Shown: one piece after another, positions 49,422 to 58,122 of the stretch | How the letters are laid out: each line of letters begins with the position of its first letter | How positions within the stretch are numbered: position 1 is the first letter of the stretch | Assembly: GCF_011634835.1 (NCBI RefSeq) | Contig: NZ_SIRP01000001.1 | Coordinates: 310,001-374,000 of the forward strand | DNA: 64,000 nucleotides | Source: Isoptericola sp. BMS4 | Lineage (GTDB): Bacteria > Actinomycetota > Actinomycetes > Actinomycetales > Cellulomonadaceae | Direction: 5' to 3' | Program-made: the position numbers and the translations under genes | Notes under the pieces: model-generated | Seen by the model: only the letters and a program-made list of their open reading frames with translations | Told to the model about the DNA's origin: nothing | Database searches by the model: none

Positions 49422-50336
49422 ATGGCGCTCGACCCGACCACCCTCCGGACGCTCGCGGCGGCGATCCGCCTCGGGTCGTTCGCGGCCGCGGGGCGCGAGC
49501 TCGGGTACACGGCCTCGGCGGTGTCCCAGCAGATGTCCGGCCTGGAGCGGTCGCTGGGGCTGCGGTTGTTCGAGCGCAGCGCCCGCAGCGTGCAGCCCAC
49601 GGAGGCGGCGCAGTACCTGTTCGAACGGTCCGGGGAGCTGCTCGCGCTGGTCGAGCAGCTCGAGGCCGACGCCGCGCGCCTCGCCGCCGGCCAGGCGGGG
49701 CGGCTGCGGATCGGCAGCTTCGCCTCGGCGGGCGGGCCGATCGTGGCGCAGGTGATCGCGCGCTTCCTGGTCCGCCGTCGTGACGTCGAGATCTCCCTCG
49801 ACGAGGGGGAGCCGCACGAGCTGTTCCCGAGGGTGCTCGACGGCGACCTCGACGTCGCGCTCGGGTTCCGGTACGACCTGGTGCCCGTGGTGTGGCCGCC
49901 CGAGGTGCGGCTCACCGAGCTCATGGTCGAGGACCTGTGCGTCATCGCGTCCCGGCGGCACCGGCTGGCGCACGCCGCCGCCGTCGACTTCGGCGACCTG
50001 GCGGCCGAGCGATGGATCGCCAACCGGGAGGACACGGCCGCGAGCCGCTGCCTCGTCGCGCTGGCCGAGGACGAGGGGTTCAGCCCGCACATCGCGTTCC
50101 GCAGCAACAGCTTCGGGACCGTCCGCGGGTTCGTCGCGGCCGGCCTCGGTGTCGCTCTCATCCCCGGCCTCGGGTACGAGCCCGACGACGACATCGTCAC
50201 CCTGCCCCTCACCCGGCGGCTCCCCCGCCGCCAGATCGTCGCCGCGACGCGGCGGGTGGACGACAACCCGCTGACGGGCGCGTTCCTGGCCGCCATCCGC
50301 CGCGTGACCGCGGGCTTCGGCGACACCGCCCGCTGA
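49422..50336 (+). CDS. LysR family transcriptional regulator
   Basis: 304 residues. The N-terminal winged helix-turn-helix (residues ~1-60: LRTLAAAIRLGSFAAAGREL, SAVSQQMSGLER) and a periplasmic-binding-like effector domain are complete. The regulator is read in the same direction as the transporter, hydratase and ligase genes that follow, 180 bp downstream. It probably controls that unit in response to its substrate. The substrate is not known. Confidence 0.9.
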   Translation: MALDPTTLRTLAAAIRLGSFAAAGRELGYTASAVSQQMSGLERSLGLRLFERSARSVQPTEAAQYLFERSGELLALVEQLEADAARLAAGQAGRLRIGSFASAGGPIVAQVIARFLVRRRDVEISLDEGEPHELFPRVLDGDLDVALGFRYDLVPVVWPPEVRLTELMVEDLCVIASRRHRLAHAAAVDFGDLAAERWIANREDTAASRCLVALAEDEGFSPHIAFRSNSFGTVRGFVAAGLGVALIPGLGYEPDDDIVTLPLTRRLPRRQIVAATRRVDDNPLTGAFLAAIRRVTAGFGDTAR

Positions 50337-50516
50337 GCGCCCGCCGTCGCCGGGCCGTGGCTCGCGGGCCGGGAGGCCGGAGCGTAAGCGGCGCTGATGC
50401 CGAGCGTGTCCAGCTCTGGTCCACAGGCCCTGGTCCCGTCCCCCGCCGGGCCCGCAGACTCGACGGACACCAAGGGCGATGACGCGGCAGCGTTGCTGCG
50501 GGGATGGGGAGATCAG

Positions 50517-52055
50517 ATGGACGGCAGCACCACGGCCTCGGTCGTCGCGTTCGTGCTCTATCTGGCCGTCATGCTGGGCATGGGCCTGTGGTTCATGCGC
50601 CGCAACGACGACGTCGGCGACTTCGCCATCGGTGGCCGGCGGCTCGGCACCTTCGCCGCGACCCTCAGCGCCAAGGCCACCGACTCCAGCTCCTGGGTCT
50701 TCCTCGGGCTGCCGGGCGCCTTCTACGTCAGCGGCATGCAGAACGTGTGGATGATCATCGGCCTGACGGTCGGCTTCTACGTGAGCTGGCGGGTCGTCGC
50801 CGGCCGCCTCCGCGAGGACACCGAGCACGGCTTCGACTGGCGCAGCGGGCGGCGCGCGGAGTCCGTCACCCTGCCGGCGTACCTCGCCAACCGGTTCCAC
50901 AGCGACGCCGTGCGCCTCGTGTCCGCCGTCGTCATCCTCGTCTTCTACGTCGTGTACCTCGGCTCCGGCCTCGTCGCGACGGGCGTGATGTTCGGGCAGG
51001 TGTTCGGCGTGTCGAGCACGACGGGCATCCTGCTCGGCGCCGCCGTCGTCATGCTCTACTCGAGCCTCGGCGGGTTCCTCGCCTCCAGCTACACGGACGT
51101 CGTGCAGGGCGTGCTGATGTTCGTCAGCCTCGCCGTCGTCTCGGTCGTGGCGCTCGTCAGCCTCGGCGGGCCGGCCGCCGTCGCGCAGAGCATCGGGGAC
51201 GCCAACCCCGACCTCGCGTCCCCGTTCGTCGAGGTCGCGCTCGTGGACGGCCAGTGGGTCTCGGGCAGCTCGGTCGCCGTCGTCGCGATCGTGTCCGCGC
51301 TGGCGTGGGGGCTCGGCTATTTCGGGCAGCCGCACATCCTGGCGCGCTTCATGGGGCTGCGCACCGCGGCGTCGACGAAGGGCGCCCGCAGGATCGGCGT
51401 GTTCCTGTCCGTCACCCTGCTCGGCTTCGGCGGCGTCATCGGGATGCTCGCCGTCGCCTACTTCGGCCCCGACCTCGCGAACCCCGAGAACGGGTACGCG
51501 CAGCTCGTCACCGAGCTGCTGCCGTCGTGGTTGGTCGGCGTCTTCCTCGCCGGCATCCTCGCCGCCATCATGAGCACCGCCGACTCGCAGCTCGTGGTCG
51601 CCGCGACGACCCTCTCCGAGGACTTCTTCCGCGCGTTCGTGAAGCGCGACGCGACCGACCGCACCGTCGTGCTGATCAGCCGCGCGACCGTCGTCCTGGT
51701 CTCCGTGGTCGCCGTCGCCATCGCCCTGCGGGGCGGCACCGTCCTCGGGCTGGTGTCCTACGCCTGGGCCGGGTTCGGCGCCGCCTTCGGGCCCGTGATC
51801 CTCGCCGCGCTGTACTCGCGGCGCACCAGCCGGGTGGGCGCCCTGGTCGGCATGCTCGCCGGCGGTCTCACCGTCGTGCTCTACCCGCTCGTCGACCCGA
51901 TCGGCCTGTACGAGCTCGTCCCCGGGTTCGCGGCCGGCCTGCTCGGCGTCTGGGTGGGCAACCGTCTGGGCCCCGAGCCGTCGCGGACCGTGCGCGAGCA
52001 GTACGACGCCGTCCGCAGCGGCGCGCCGGCCCCCGCGGAGGCCGCGACCGCCTGA
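50517..52055 (+). CDS. Sodium:solute symporter (SSS family)
   Basis: 512 residues from the ATG at 50517 (GGGGAGA upstream); an earlier in-frame ATG at 50397 gives a non-membrane leader and is less likely. About 13 membrane helices, with the family features GGRRLGTFAATLSAKATDSS near residue 40 and GILAAIMSTADSQL in the second half. It resembles PutP-type sodium/proline or carboxylate symporters. With the hydratase and CoA ligase downstream, its cargo is probably an organic or amino acid that is next activated to a CoA ester. Confidence 0.9.
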   Translation: MDGSTTASVVAFVLYLAVMLGMGLWFMRRNDDVGDFAIGGRRLGTFAATLSAKATDSSSWVFLGLPGAFYVSGMQNVWMIIGLTVGFYVSWRVVAGRLREDTEHGFDWRSGRRAESVTLPAYLANRFHSDAVRLVSAVVILVFYVVYLGSGLVATGVMFGQVFGVSSTTGILLGAAVVMLYSSLGGFLASSYTDVVQGVLMFVSLAVVSVVALVSLGGPAAVAQSIGDANPDLASPFVEVALVDGQWVSGSSVAVVAIVSALAWGLGYFGQPHILARFMGLRTAASTKGARRIGVFLSVTLLGFGGVIGMLAVAYFGPDLANPENGYAQLVTELLPSWLVGVFLAGILAAIMSTADSQLVVAATTLSEDFFRAFVKRDATDRTVVLISRATVVLVSVVAVAIALRGGTVLGLVSYAWAGFGAAFGPVILAALYSRRTSRVGALVGMLAGGLTVVLYPLVDPIGLYELVPGFAAGLLGVWVGNRLGPEPSRTVREQYDAVRSGAPAPAEAATA

Positions 52056-52128
52056 GCGGGACCGTCCGCCGGCCCGGCGGGCGCACCACACCACCACGCA
52101 CCACCACCTACCTACCAGGAGGATCCCC

Positions 52129-52899
52129 ATGGGGCAGGTACTCACCGAGGTCGTCGACGACTGCGGCATCGTCACCCTGGACAACCCGGACGCGCTCAAC
52201 GCCTGGAGCCAGGAGATGCAGCGGGCCGTCGGGGCCGCCGTCGCCGGGTTCGGCGCCGACCCCGACGTCCGGTCCGTCGTGCTGACCGGCGCCGGTGACC
52301 GCGCGTTCTGCTCCGGCCAGGACCTCAACGAGCTCGCCGGGTTCGGCGTCGACGACGTCGAGACCTGGCTGGGGACCTTCGCCGACGTGTACGAGACGAT
52401 CCTGTCCTGCCCCAAGCCGGTCGTCGCAGCGCTCAACGGGGTCGCCGCCGGGTCCGGCTACCAGCTGTCCCTGCTCTGCGACCTGCGGGTCGCGCACGAC
52501 GGCGTCCGGATGGGGCAGCCTGAGGTGAGGTCGGGCATCCCGAGCATCACGGGGATGTACCTGACGTGGCAGTCGCTCGGGCACGCCAAGACGGCCGAGC
52601 TGATGCTCACCGGGCGGCTCGTCGACGCCGCGGAGGCCCGCGACCTCGGGCTGGTCACCGAGATCGTGCCCGCCGACCGCGTGCTCGCCCGCGCCCAGGA
52701 GCGCGCCGCCGAGCTCGCCGCCCAGCCGGCCCACGCGTTCCGGCTCACCAAGCAGCACCTCTACGAGACCCTGCGACCGGGCCTGCGCGCCGCCTTCGCC
52801 GCCGCTCTCGAGATCGACAAGGGCGCCTACGCGGAGGGCGAGCCGCAGGGCACCGCCCAGGAGTTCCTGTCCCGCCGGCGCGACGCGGCGGCCTCGTGA
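52129..52899 (+). CDS. Enoyl-CoA hydratase/isomerase family protein (crotonase)
   Basis: 256 residues from an ATG with AGGAGGA upstream. The crotonase fold is clear: SGQDLNELAG (oxyanion/CoA pocket), ALNGVAAGSGYQLSLLCDL and MGQPEVRSGIPSITG. Of the two catalytic glutamates of true hydratases, the one in QPE is kept, but the first (normally in GCELA) is Gln here (GYQLS). The enzyme may therefore be an isomerase or carnitinyl-type hydratase rather than a standard 2-enoyl-CoA hydratase. It overlaps the CoA ligase start by 4 bp (GTGA). Confidence 0.88.
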   Translation: MGQVLTEVVDDCGIVTLDNPDALNAWSQEMQRAVGAAVAGFGADPDVRSVVLTGAGDRAFCSGQDLNELAGFGVDDVETWLGTFADVYETILSCPKPVVAALNGVAAGSGYQLSLLCDLRVAHDGVRMGQPEVRSGIPSITGMYLTWQSLGHAKTAELMLTGRLVDAAEARDLGLVTEIVPADRVLARAQERAAELAAQPAHAFRLTKQHLYETLRPGLRAAFAAALEIDKGAYAEGEPQGTAQEFLSRRRDAAAS

Positions 52900-54425
52900 G
52901 CGTGACGACGCCGGCGCAGGTCATCGGCGGGCGGGACGTCTCCGCCGAGCTCTCCGCGCTGGCGGCAGAGCGACCCGACCGGCTCTACGCCACCGCGGGT
53001 GACCGGCGCGTCACCGTCGGCGAGCTCGACGCCGAGGTCGACCGGGTCCGGGACGCCCTCGTCGCCGCCGGCGTCGGCGTCGGCGCGCGGGTCGCCGTCG
53101 CGCTGCCGAACACCGTCGCGCACGTCGCCGTCGTGTTCGCCCTGGTCCGCGTCGGCGCGCTCTGGGTGCCGCTCAACCCGAAGCTCCGCGGCGCCCCGCT
53201 CGCGCACCTGCTGGACGACTCCGGCGCGACGCACCTCGTGGCGGAGGGGGGCGCGGACGTCGTGGGCGCCGTGGTCGCCGACCTGCGCGAGCGGGAGGGT
53301 GCTGCGGCCCTCGGCCCGGGCGTCGCGGTCGCGCAGGACGCCGGCGCGACGACCGACCTGTGGGCGTTGCCAGGGCGGGACGGCGGCGCGGTACAGGACA
53401 CGAGCCTGCTCCTGTACACGTCCGGGACGACCGGCCCGCCCAAGGGCGTCCGGGTCAGCCAGACCATGCTGCGGGCCGCCGCCGTCGGCGCCCTGGAGGT
53501 CACCGACGCCCGTCCCGGCGACGTGCTCTACCTGTGGGAGCCGATCTTCCACGTGGGCGGGGCCCAGACGCTGCTCATGCCGCTGTACGCCGACGTGTCC
53601 CTCGCGCTCGCGCGGCGCTTCACCGCCTCCGGGTTCTGGGCCGACGTCGTGCGCACCGGCGCGACCCACGTGCACTACCTCGGCGGGATCCTGCAGATCC
53701 TGCTCGGCCGGCCGCCGTCGGAGCTGGAGCGCCGCCACCGCGTCCGCGTGGCGTGGGGAGCCGGGGCCACCCCGGCGATCTGGGAGCAGTGCCGGGAGCG
53801 GTTCGGCGTCGCCGTGCACGAGTGCTACGGGATGACGGAGACCTCCAGCATCGTCACGGTCAACAAGGAGGGCCCCGGGCAGGGGGTGGGGCGCCCGCTG
53901 CCGTGGTTCGACGTCCGTGCCGGCGACGGCGCGCCCGGGGAGATCCTCGTCCGGCCCACCGTCCCGGGTCTGCTCACCCCCGGGTACCTCGGCAACCCCG
54001 ACGCCTCCGCCGCGGCGCGGGACGGCGACTGGTTCCGCACGGGCGACCACGGCACCCTCGACGCAGGTGGCAACCTGCACTTCCACGGCCGGGCCAGCGA
54101 CAGCGTGCGCGTGCGCGGCGAGAACGTCTCGGCATGGCAGGTCGAGGACGTCTACGGACGTCACCCCGACGTCGAGCGGTGCGCCGTGGTCGGCGTCGCC
54201 GCCGACGTCGGCGAGCAGGAGATGCTCCTGGTCGTCACGCTCCGGGACGGCGCCGAGCCGGACCCGCGGAGCGTCGTGGCGTGGGGTGCCGACCACCTGG
54301 CGCCGTTCCAGGTGCCGCGCTACGTGCGGGTGCTCGACGAGCTGCCCCTGACACCGAGCCAGCGGGTGGCGAAGCACCGGCTCCCCCGCGGCACCGACGG
54401 CGCGCTCGACTGCGCGCAGCGTTGA
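52896..54425 (+). CDS. AMP-dependent acyl-CoA ligase (caiC-like)
   Basis: 509 residues from a GTG overlapping the crotonase stop. ANL-superfamily signatures are intact: the P-loop LLLYTSGTTGPPKGV (near 173), the ECYGMTETSS motif, the TGDHG hinge aspartate, and the C-terminal catalytic lysine in QRVAKHRL. It activates a carboxylic acid as acyl-AMP and then a CoA ester. The pairing with a crotonase resembles crotonobetaine/carnitine ligase-hydratase pairs, but the real substrate cannot be read from sequence. Confidence 0.9.
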   Translation: MSVTTPAQVIGGRDVSAELSALAAERPDRLYATAGDRRVTVGELDAEVDRVRDALVAAGVGVGARVAVALPNTVAHVAVVFALVRVGALWVPLNPKLRGAPLAHLLDDSGATHLVAEGGADVVGAVVADLREREGAAALGPGVAVAQDAGATTDLWALPGRDGGAVQDTSLLLYTSGTTGPPKGVRVSQTMLRAAAVGALEVTDARPGDVLYLWEPIFHVGGAQTLLMPLYADVSLALARRFTASGFWADVVRTGATHVHYLGGILQILLGRPPSELERRHRVRVAWGAGATPAIWEQCRERFGVAVHECYGMTETSSIVTVNKEGPGQGVGRPLPWFDVRAGDGAPGEILVRPTVPGLLTPGYLGNPDASAAARDGDWFRTGDHGTLDAGGNLHFHGRASDSVRVRGENVSAWQVEDVYGRHPDVERCAVVGVAADVGEQEMLLVVTLRDGAEPDPRSVVAWGADHLAPFQVPRYVRVLDELPLTPSQRVAKHRLPRGTDGALDCAQR

Positions 54426-54479
54426 GCGCCGCCGGGTCTCCGCTGGTGCGGGGCCCCGGCGTCGGGCCAGCATGGGCGC

Positions 54480-55379
54480 ATGACCACCGCGGACGCGGTC
54501 GAGATCGCGTGCGACGAGTCCGGCTTCTCCGGGAGCAACCTCCTGGACCCGGCCTCGCCGGTGATCACGCATGCGAGCACCGACCTCACGGCGGCGGAGG
54601 CGGGTGAGCTGCTGGCGGACCTCGCGCAACGGTTCGCGCACCCCGCCGCCGCGGAGCACAAGGCGTACGTGCTGCTGCGGCCGGGTAGCCCCGACGCCGT
54701 GGACTGGTTCCTCGACGCGCTGCGCGGGCGCGCGCACGTGCACGCGGTCGACAAGCGGGCGTTCGTCGCGTCGCGGGCGCTCGACCTGCTCGTCGGCGAG
54801 CCGTCCTACGGCGACGGCACGCTCCTCGGTGCCGACCACCGCGGTGAGGCCGCCGTGCTCCGGGAGCGGACGGCGTTCCTGACGGCGTTCGTCGCGATGG
54901 TGCGCACCCGGCGGGTCCACCGGGTCGACCACGCGGCCGTCACCCGCTTCCTCGCCGAGGTCCCCGACGACGTCCCCGTGCTGCGCGGGCTGACTCGCGC
55001 GCGGGTGGTGTCGGTGCTGGAGCGGCTGGTCGCCGGCGACCCCACGATCCCGCCGCCGCTGGAGCCCCTGATCCCCGCCGTCGCGGACACGGTGCTGTGG
55101 TGGAGCGCGGGGCGGCGCTCGGTCGTGCTGGTGCACGACGAGCAGAGTGCCCTCACCCCGCAGCGCATGGCGCGGCTCGCCACCCACCTCGCCCAGGCGG
55201 CCGCGCCCGCGCCGCCGCCCCTGCTGGGCGGTCGCCAGGTCGACTCCCGCGACGACGCCCGCATCCAGGTGGCTGACCTGCTGGCCGGGGTCGCGCGCCG
55301 CGACGCCTCGTTCACCGCGGCAGTCCCGGATCGGATCGGCACCTCGGGCTGCCGACCAGATCCGAGACTGCCGCACTGA
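54480..55379 (+). CDS. DUF3800-like protein
   Basis: 299 residues. The N-terminal DESGFSGS motif (residues 12-19), the mid VDKRAFVASRALD segment and the C-terminal DDARIQVADLLAGVARR (about 259-275) are the conserved parts of DUF3800, a predicted RNase H-like fold with acidic residues. The family is often found near mobile or defence genes. The ATG lies 54 bp after the ligase stop and has no strong ribosome site. The next gene also has a nuclease-like fold. Substrate and role unknown. Confidence 0.75.
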   Translation: MTTADAVEIACDESGFSGSNLLDPASPVITHASTDLTAAEAGELLADLAQRFAHPAAAEHKAYVLLRPGSPDAVDWFLDALRGRAHVHAVDKRAFVASRALDLLVGEPSYGDGTLLGADHRGEAAVLRERTAFLTAFVAMVRTRRVHRVDHAAVTRFLAEVPDDVPVLRGLTRARVVSVLERLVAGDPTIPPPLEPLIPAVADTVLWWSAGRRSVVLVHDEQSALTPQRMARLATHLAQAAAPAPPPLLGGRQVDSRDDARIQVADLLAGVARRDASFTAAVPDRIGTSGCRPDPRLPH

Positions 55380-55403
55380 TCCGAGTCGCCGACTCAGAAC
55401 GGA

Positions 55404-55427
55404 TTCACCCGCGGTTCGTCGGGTGAA
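55404..55427. promoter_or_regulatory. Inverted repeat between the DUF3800 and HsdR-N-like genes
   Basis: TTCACCCG (55404-55411) and CGGGTGAA (55420-55427) with an 8-nt gap. It could be a terminator or an operator; an AT-richer promoter-like stretch follows at 55440-55490. Confidence 0.5.
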
Positions 55428-55502
55428 ATGTCGTCGTTCGCTATGTTGCGGTGAAGCAGAGAAGTATTGTCCGTCGCCTTGGTGCGTACGGGAGGTATAG
55501 AC

Positions 55503-56594
55503 GTGGACATCGATGAACGACTCGCCTCGCTCGCGGCGAAGATCCGACAGCAGAAGGGTGGGATCGAGACGGAGGAGGCGACGAAGAACGCCTTCGTGAT
55601 GCCTTTCATCTCGCTCGTCCTGGGTTATGACGTCTTCAACCCGAACGAGGTCGTGCCCGAGTTCACCGCGGACGTGGGGACGAAGAAGGGTGAGAAGATC
55701 GACTACGCGATCGTCCGGGACGGCGAGGTGCAGATCCTCGTCGAGGCGAAGGCCGTCGGCGCCCCGCTCACCTTGAACCACGCGTCGCAGCTCTTCCGGT
55801 ACTTCGCGACGACCAACGCGAGGATCGCCCTCCTGACCAACGGTCAGCACTACTACTTCTACACCGACCTCGACAGGTCGAACCGGATGGACGACAAGCC
55901 GTTCCTGCAGCTCGACCTGCTGGACATCGACGAGTCGCTGGTCCCGGAGATCGAGAAGCTGACGAAGGAGTCCTTCGACCTCGACTCCGTCGTCAGCGCC
56001 GCGGAGGAGCTCAAGTACATCGGGGCCCTGAAGCGGGCGCTCGCCGGGCAGTTCCGTGACCCCGACGACGAGTGGGTGAAGGCACTCACCAACCGGGTGT
56101 ACGACGGGTCGTTCACACAGCGGGTCCGGGAGCAGTTCCGGGTCCTGGTCTCCAAGGCCACGAAGCAGTTCCTGGCCGATCAGGTGAACGATCGGCTGAA
56201 GGCGGCGCTCGGCGGACAGTCGTACTCCGACGCCGCGGCGGCGCCGGTCTCGGCGGCGACCGCGGCGGAAGAGAGCGTGGACTCCGCGGAGGGCGACGAC
56301 AAGGGCATCGAGACGACTCTCGAAGAGATCGAGGGCTACCAGATCGTGCGAGCCATCGCCTGCAGCGAGGTTCCGCCGGTCCGGATCGTCCATCGCGACA
56401 CGAAGAGCTACATGGGCGTGCTGCTCGACGACAACAACCGCAAGCCCATCGTGCGCCTGCACTTCAACACCGGACAGAAGTACCTCGGACTCTTCGACGA
56501 GCAGAAGAACGAGACGCGCGTGCCGATCGACTCCCTCGACCAGATATACGAGCACGCGGAACGCATCCGCAAGACGGTGCACCACTACATCTGA
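55503..56594 (+). CDS. Solitary HsdR N-terminal-like nuclease domain protein
   Basis: 363 residues from a GTG with GGGAGG upstream. Residues ~1-185 match the N-terminal domain of type I restriction R subunits, with a PD-(D/E)xK-like site: Asp in KIDYAIV (about 65-71) and Glu-x-Lys in LVEAKAVG (about 78-85). A Tyr-rich stretch (NGQHYYFYTDLD) follows. After an Ala/Asp linker, a ~90-residue C-terminal domain (EGYQIVRAIA...) has a beta-rich look. No motor domain, no HsdM and no HsdS are near, so it is not a type I system. Codon use is milder than in the core genes. A stand-alone defence or DNA-repair nuclease is possible. Confidence 0.8.
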   Translation: MDIDERLASLAAKIRQQKGGIETEEATKNAFVMPFISLVLGYDVFNPNEVVPEFTADVGTKKGEKIDYAIVRDGEVQILVEAKAVGAPLTLNHASQLFRYFATTNARIALLTNGQHYYFYTDLDRSNRMDDKPFLQLDLLDIDESLVPEIEKLTKESFDLDSVVSAAEELKYIGALKRALAGQFRDPDDEWVKALTNRVYDGSFTQRVREQFRVLVSKATKQFLADQVNDRLKAALGGQSYSDAAAAPVSAATAAEESVDSAEGDDKGIETTLEEIEGYQIVRAIACSEVPPVRIVHRDTKSYMGVLLDDNNRKPIVRLHFNTGQKYLGLFDEQKNETRVPIDSLDQIYEHAERIRKTVHHYI

Positions 56595-56733
56595 AGAGCC
56601 CCCGACCGCCGTGCGGGCGGGTGGACTGCCGGTCGCCGGCCGTCGCGAGCGGCCCGACCCGGGCGCGCACCCGCGTCGCCGTCGGCATCCGGGCACGGAC
56701 GTGACGTGACGGCGGCCGGGCGGCGAATGTCGC

Positions 56734-57762
56734 ATGATCTCTGCGCGAACAGTCGCCGACGGGGGTCCCGGTCGCGGACCGCCGGCGGCCATACTGCGGG
56801 CTGTGCACGACGACATCGCCAGGATGGCCCAGCACCTCGCTCCCCGGGGCGGGGAGCGGCTCGCGGGCACCGCCGGCGAGCTGGCGCGACCCGTCCTGGC
56901 GGTGGGGTCGTCGATGCCGGTCGGCGAGCTCGAGGTCGTCTTCCGCAGCCCGGACGTCGGGTGCGTCGTCGTGGAGGACGACGCGGGCGGGCGGACCGGC
57001 ATCATCACCCGCGCGGGCCTGGCCGCCGCGCTGACGGGGCGCCTCGGCTACGGCCGCGCGGTCCTGGAGCGGCGGCCCGCCGCCACCGTCACGGACTGGG
57101 CCCCGCTCGTCGTCGACCCTGCCACCCGCGTGCCCGACGTCGCGACCCGCGCGATGGCCCGCTCCGGGGAGCACCGGTACGACGACGTCCTCGTCACGGG
57201 GCGGACGTGGGCCGCGGCCGGCACGGCCGACATCATGCGGTCCCTCGTCGCGGCGCTCGCCGAGCGCGCCACCCACGACCCGTTGACGGGCCTGCCGTCG
57301 CGCCAGGCCACCCGGCACGCCCTGGCACGCCGGTGCGAGCTCGTGCGTGGCTCGGGGACCCGGGTCGTGGTGGTGCTGTTCGACGTGCGCGCCATGGCGG
57401 CGCTCAACGCTCGGCACGGGCAGGAGGTCGGCGACCTCGTGCTGTCCGGGCTCGCGTCCCGGATCGTGGAGCTCCTCCCCCGCGGCTGCGAGGCCGGCCG
57501 GGTCGAGGGCGACCGGTTCGCCGTCCTCGCGACGCTGCCGTCGCTCGACGACCTCCACGCGGCGGCCTCGGCCGAGATGGTGCGGCAGCACCTCCTGAGC
57601 GGCCTCGCGACGCCGGCCGTGCACGCCGGGCGGCAGGTGTGGCCCGCGCTGCACTCCGCCGTCGTGTGGTCCGTGGCGGGCTCCGCCGACCCCGACGAGC
57701 TCCTGGGCACCGCCGAGGCGAGGCTCGCGCAGGATGCCGTCCGGGCCGGCATGCCGGCCTGA
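56734..57762 (+). CDS. Degenerate CBS-GGDEF domain protein
   Basis: Up to 342 residues; the start is uncertain (ATG at 56734, or GTG at 56803 or ATG at 56824; none has a clear ribosome site). The middle part (about 60-170) looks like two CBS-type motifs (VGCVVVEDDAGGRTGIITRA). The C-terminal GGDEF-type cyclase domain has HDPLTGLPSRQA, but the active loop reads RVEGDRFAVLA (about 255-265) instead of RYGGDEFAVL. A loop that has lost GG(D/E)EF should not make cyclic-di-GMP, so it may act as a sensor. Soluble, no membrane helix. Confidence 0.8.
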   Translation: MISARTVADGGPGRGPPAAILRAVHDDIARMAQHLAPRGGERLAGTAGELARPVLAVGSSMPVGELEVVFRSPDVGCVVVEDDAGGRTGIITRAGLAAALTGRLGYGRAVLERRPAATVTDWAPLVVDPATRVPDVATRAMARSGEHRYDDVLVTGRTWAAAGTADIMRSLVAALAERATHDPLTGLPSRQATRHALARRCELVRGSGTRVVVVLFDVRAMAALNARHGQEVGDLVLSGLASRIVELLPRGCEAGRVEGDRFAVLATLPSLDDLHAAASAEMVRQHLLSGLATPAVHAGRQVWPALHSAVVWSVAGSADPDELLGTAEARLAQDAVRAGMPA

Positions 57763-57849
57763 GTCAGGCCTCGCCCTGCGCGACACGAAGACGCGCTCCG
57801 CTCCGGCAGGCCTGCGGGTGGACCGCGGGCAGCGAGAAGCCCGCGGGGT

Positions 57850-57873
57850 GGTGGTGCCGGAGACGGCACCACC
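57850..57873. terminator. Terminator hairpin after the GGDEF-like gene
   Basis: Perfect 10-bp inverted repeat GGTGGTGCCG/CGGCACCACC with a GAGA loop, 88 bp after the stop. Can work in both directions. Confidence 0.6.
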
Positions 57874-57979
57874 CGCCGTGCTGGACGAGGGCACGGCACC
57901 CGCGGGCTCCGGTGGTCGCGAGGAACTCGCCACCGGTCCGCGCGCCTCTGTGGCGCGGAGCTACATCAGACGCGCGACG

Positions 57980-58018
57980 TCAGCGCGCGACCACCTCATG
58001 GGTCCGAAGAGTCTTCAC
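57980..58018 (-). CDS. Possible 12-residue leader peptide with near-perfect Shine-Dalgarno
   Basis: GTG at 58018, stop at 57980, reading V-K-T-L-R-T-H-E-V-V-A-R. GGGAGGTGATCC (58035-58024, minus strand) lies five bases before it and matches the 16S rRNA tail at 11 of 12 positions. The region after the peptide can fold into GC hairpins. No gene follows on this strand, so it may be a short regulatory RNA with a leader peptide, or chance. Confidence 0.35.
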   Translation of the reverse strand: MKTLRTHEVVAR

Positions 58019-58122
58019 TGCTCGGATCACCTCCCTTCTCATGTGCCGACGACGCTACGCCTGCCCGCTCAGCGGCGCCAAGGGATTTCCCGCGGGCGAA
58101 CACGGGAATACGGCGAACCCGG

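Larger units (their letters stand above)
57763..58122. other. Spacer between the GGDEF-like and NmrA-like genes
   Basis: 360 bp. It contains a perfect 10-bp hairpin (57850-57873), repeats of CCCGCGGG-type sequence, and on the minus strand a very strong ribosome-binding site with a short open frame, described separately. No larger gene. Confidence 0.6.

Noticed and set aside
48750-52436. Very long minus-strand open frame opposite the LysR-symporter genes
   Set aside because: It is an antisense reading produced by extreme GC content at third codon positions. It is Arg/Gly/Asp/His-rich, has no motif, and runs through several clear plus-strand genes.
55503-56594. Type I restriction-modification system
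   Set aside because: Only the N-terminal-type nuclease domain is found; no motor domain, HsdM or HsdS in the surroundings.
52827-57008. 1393-codon minus-strand open frame opposite ligase, DUF3800 and HsdR-like genes
   Set aside because: Same GC artefact; low complexity and no domain, while the plus strand encodes recognised families.
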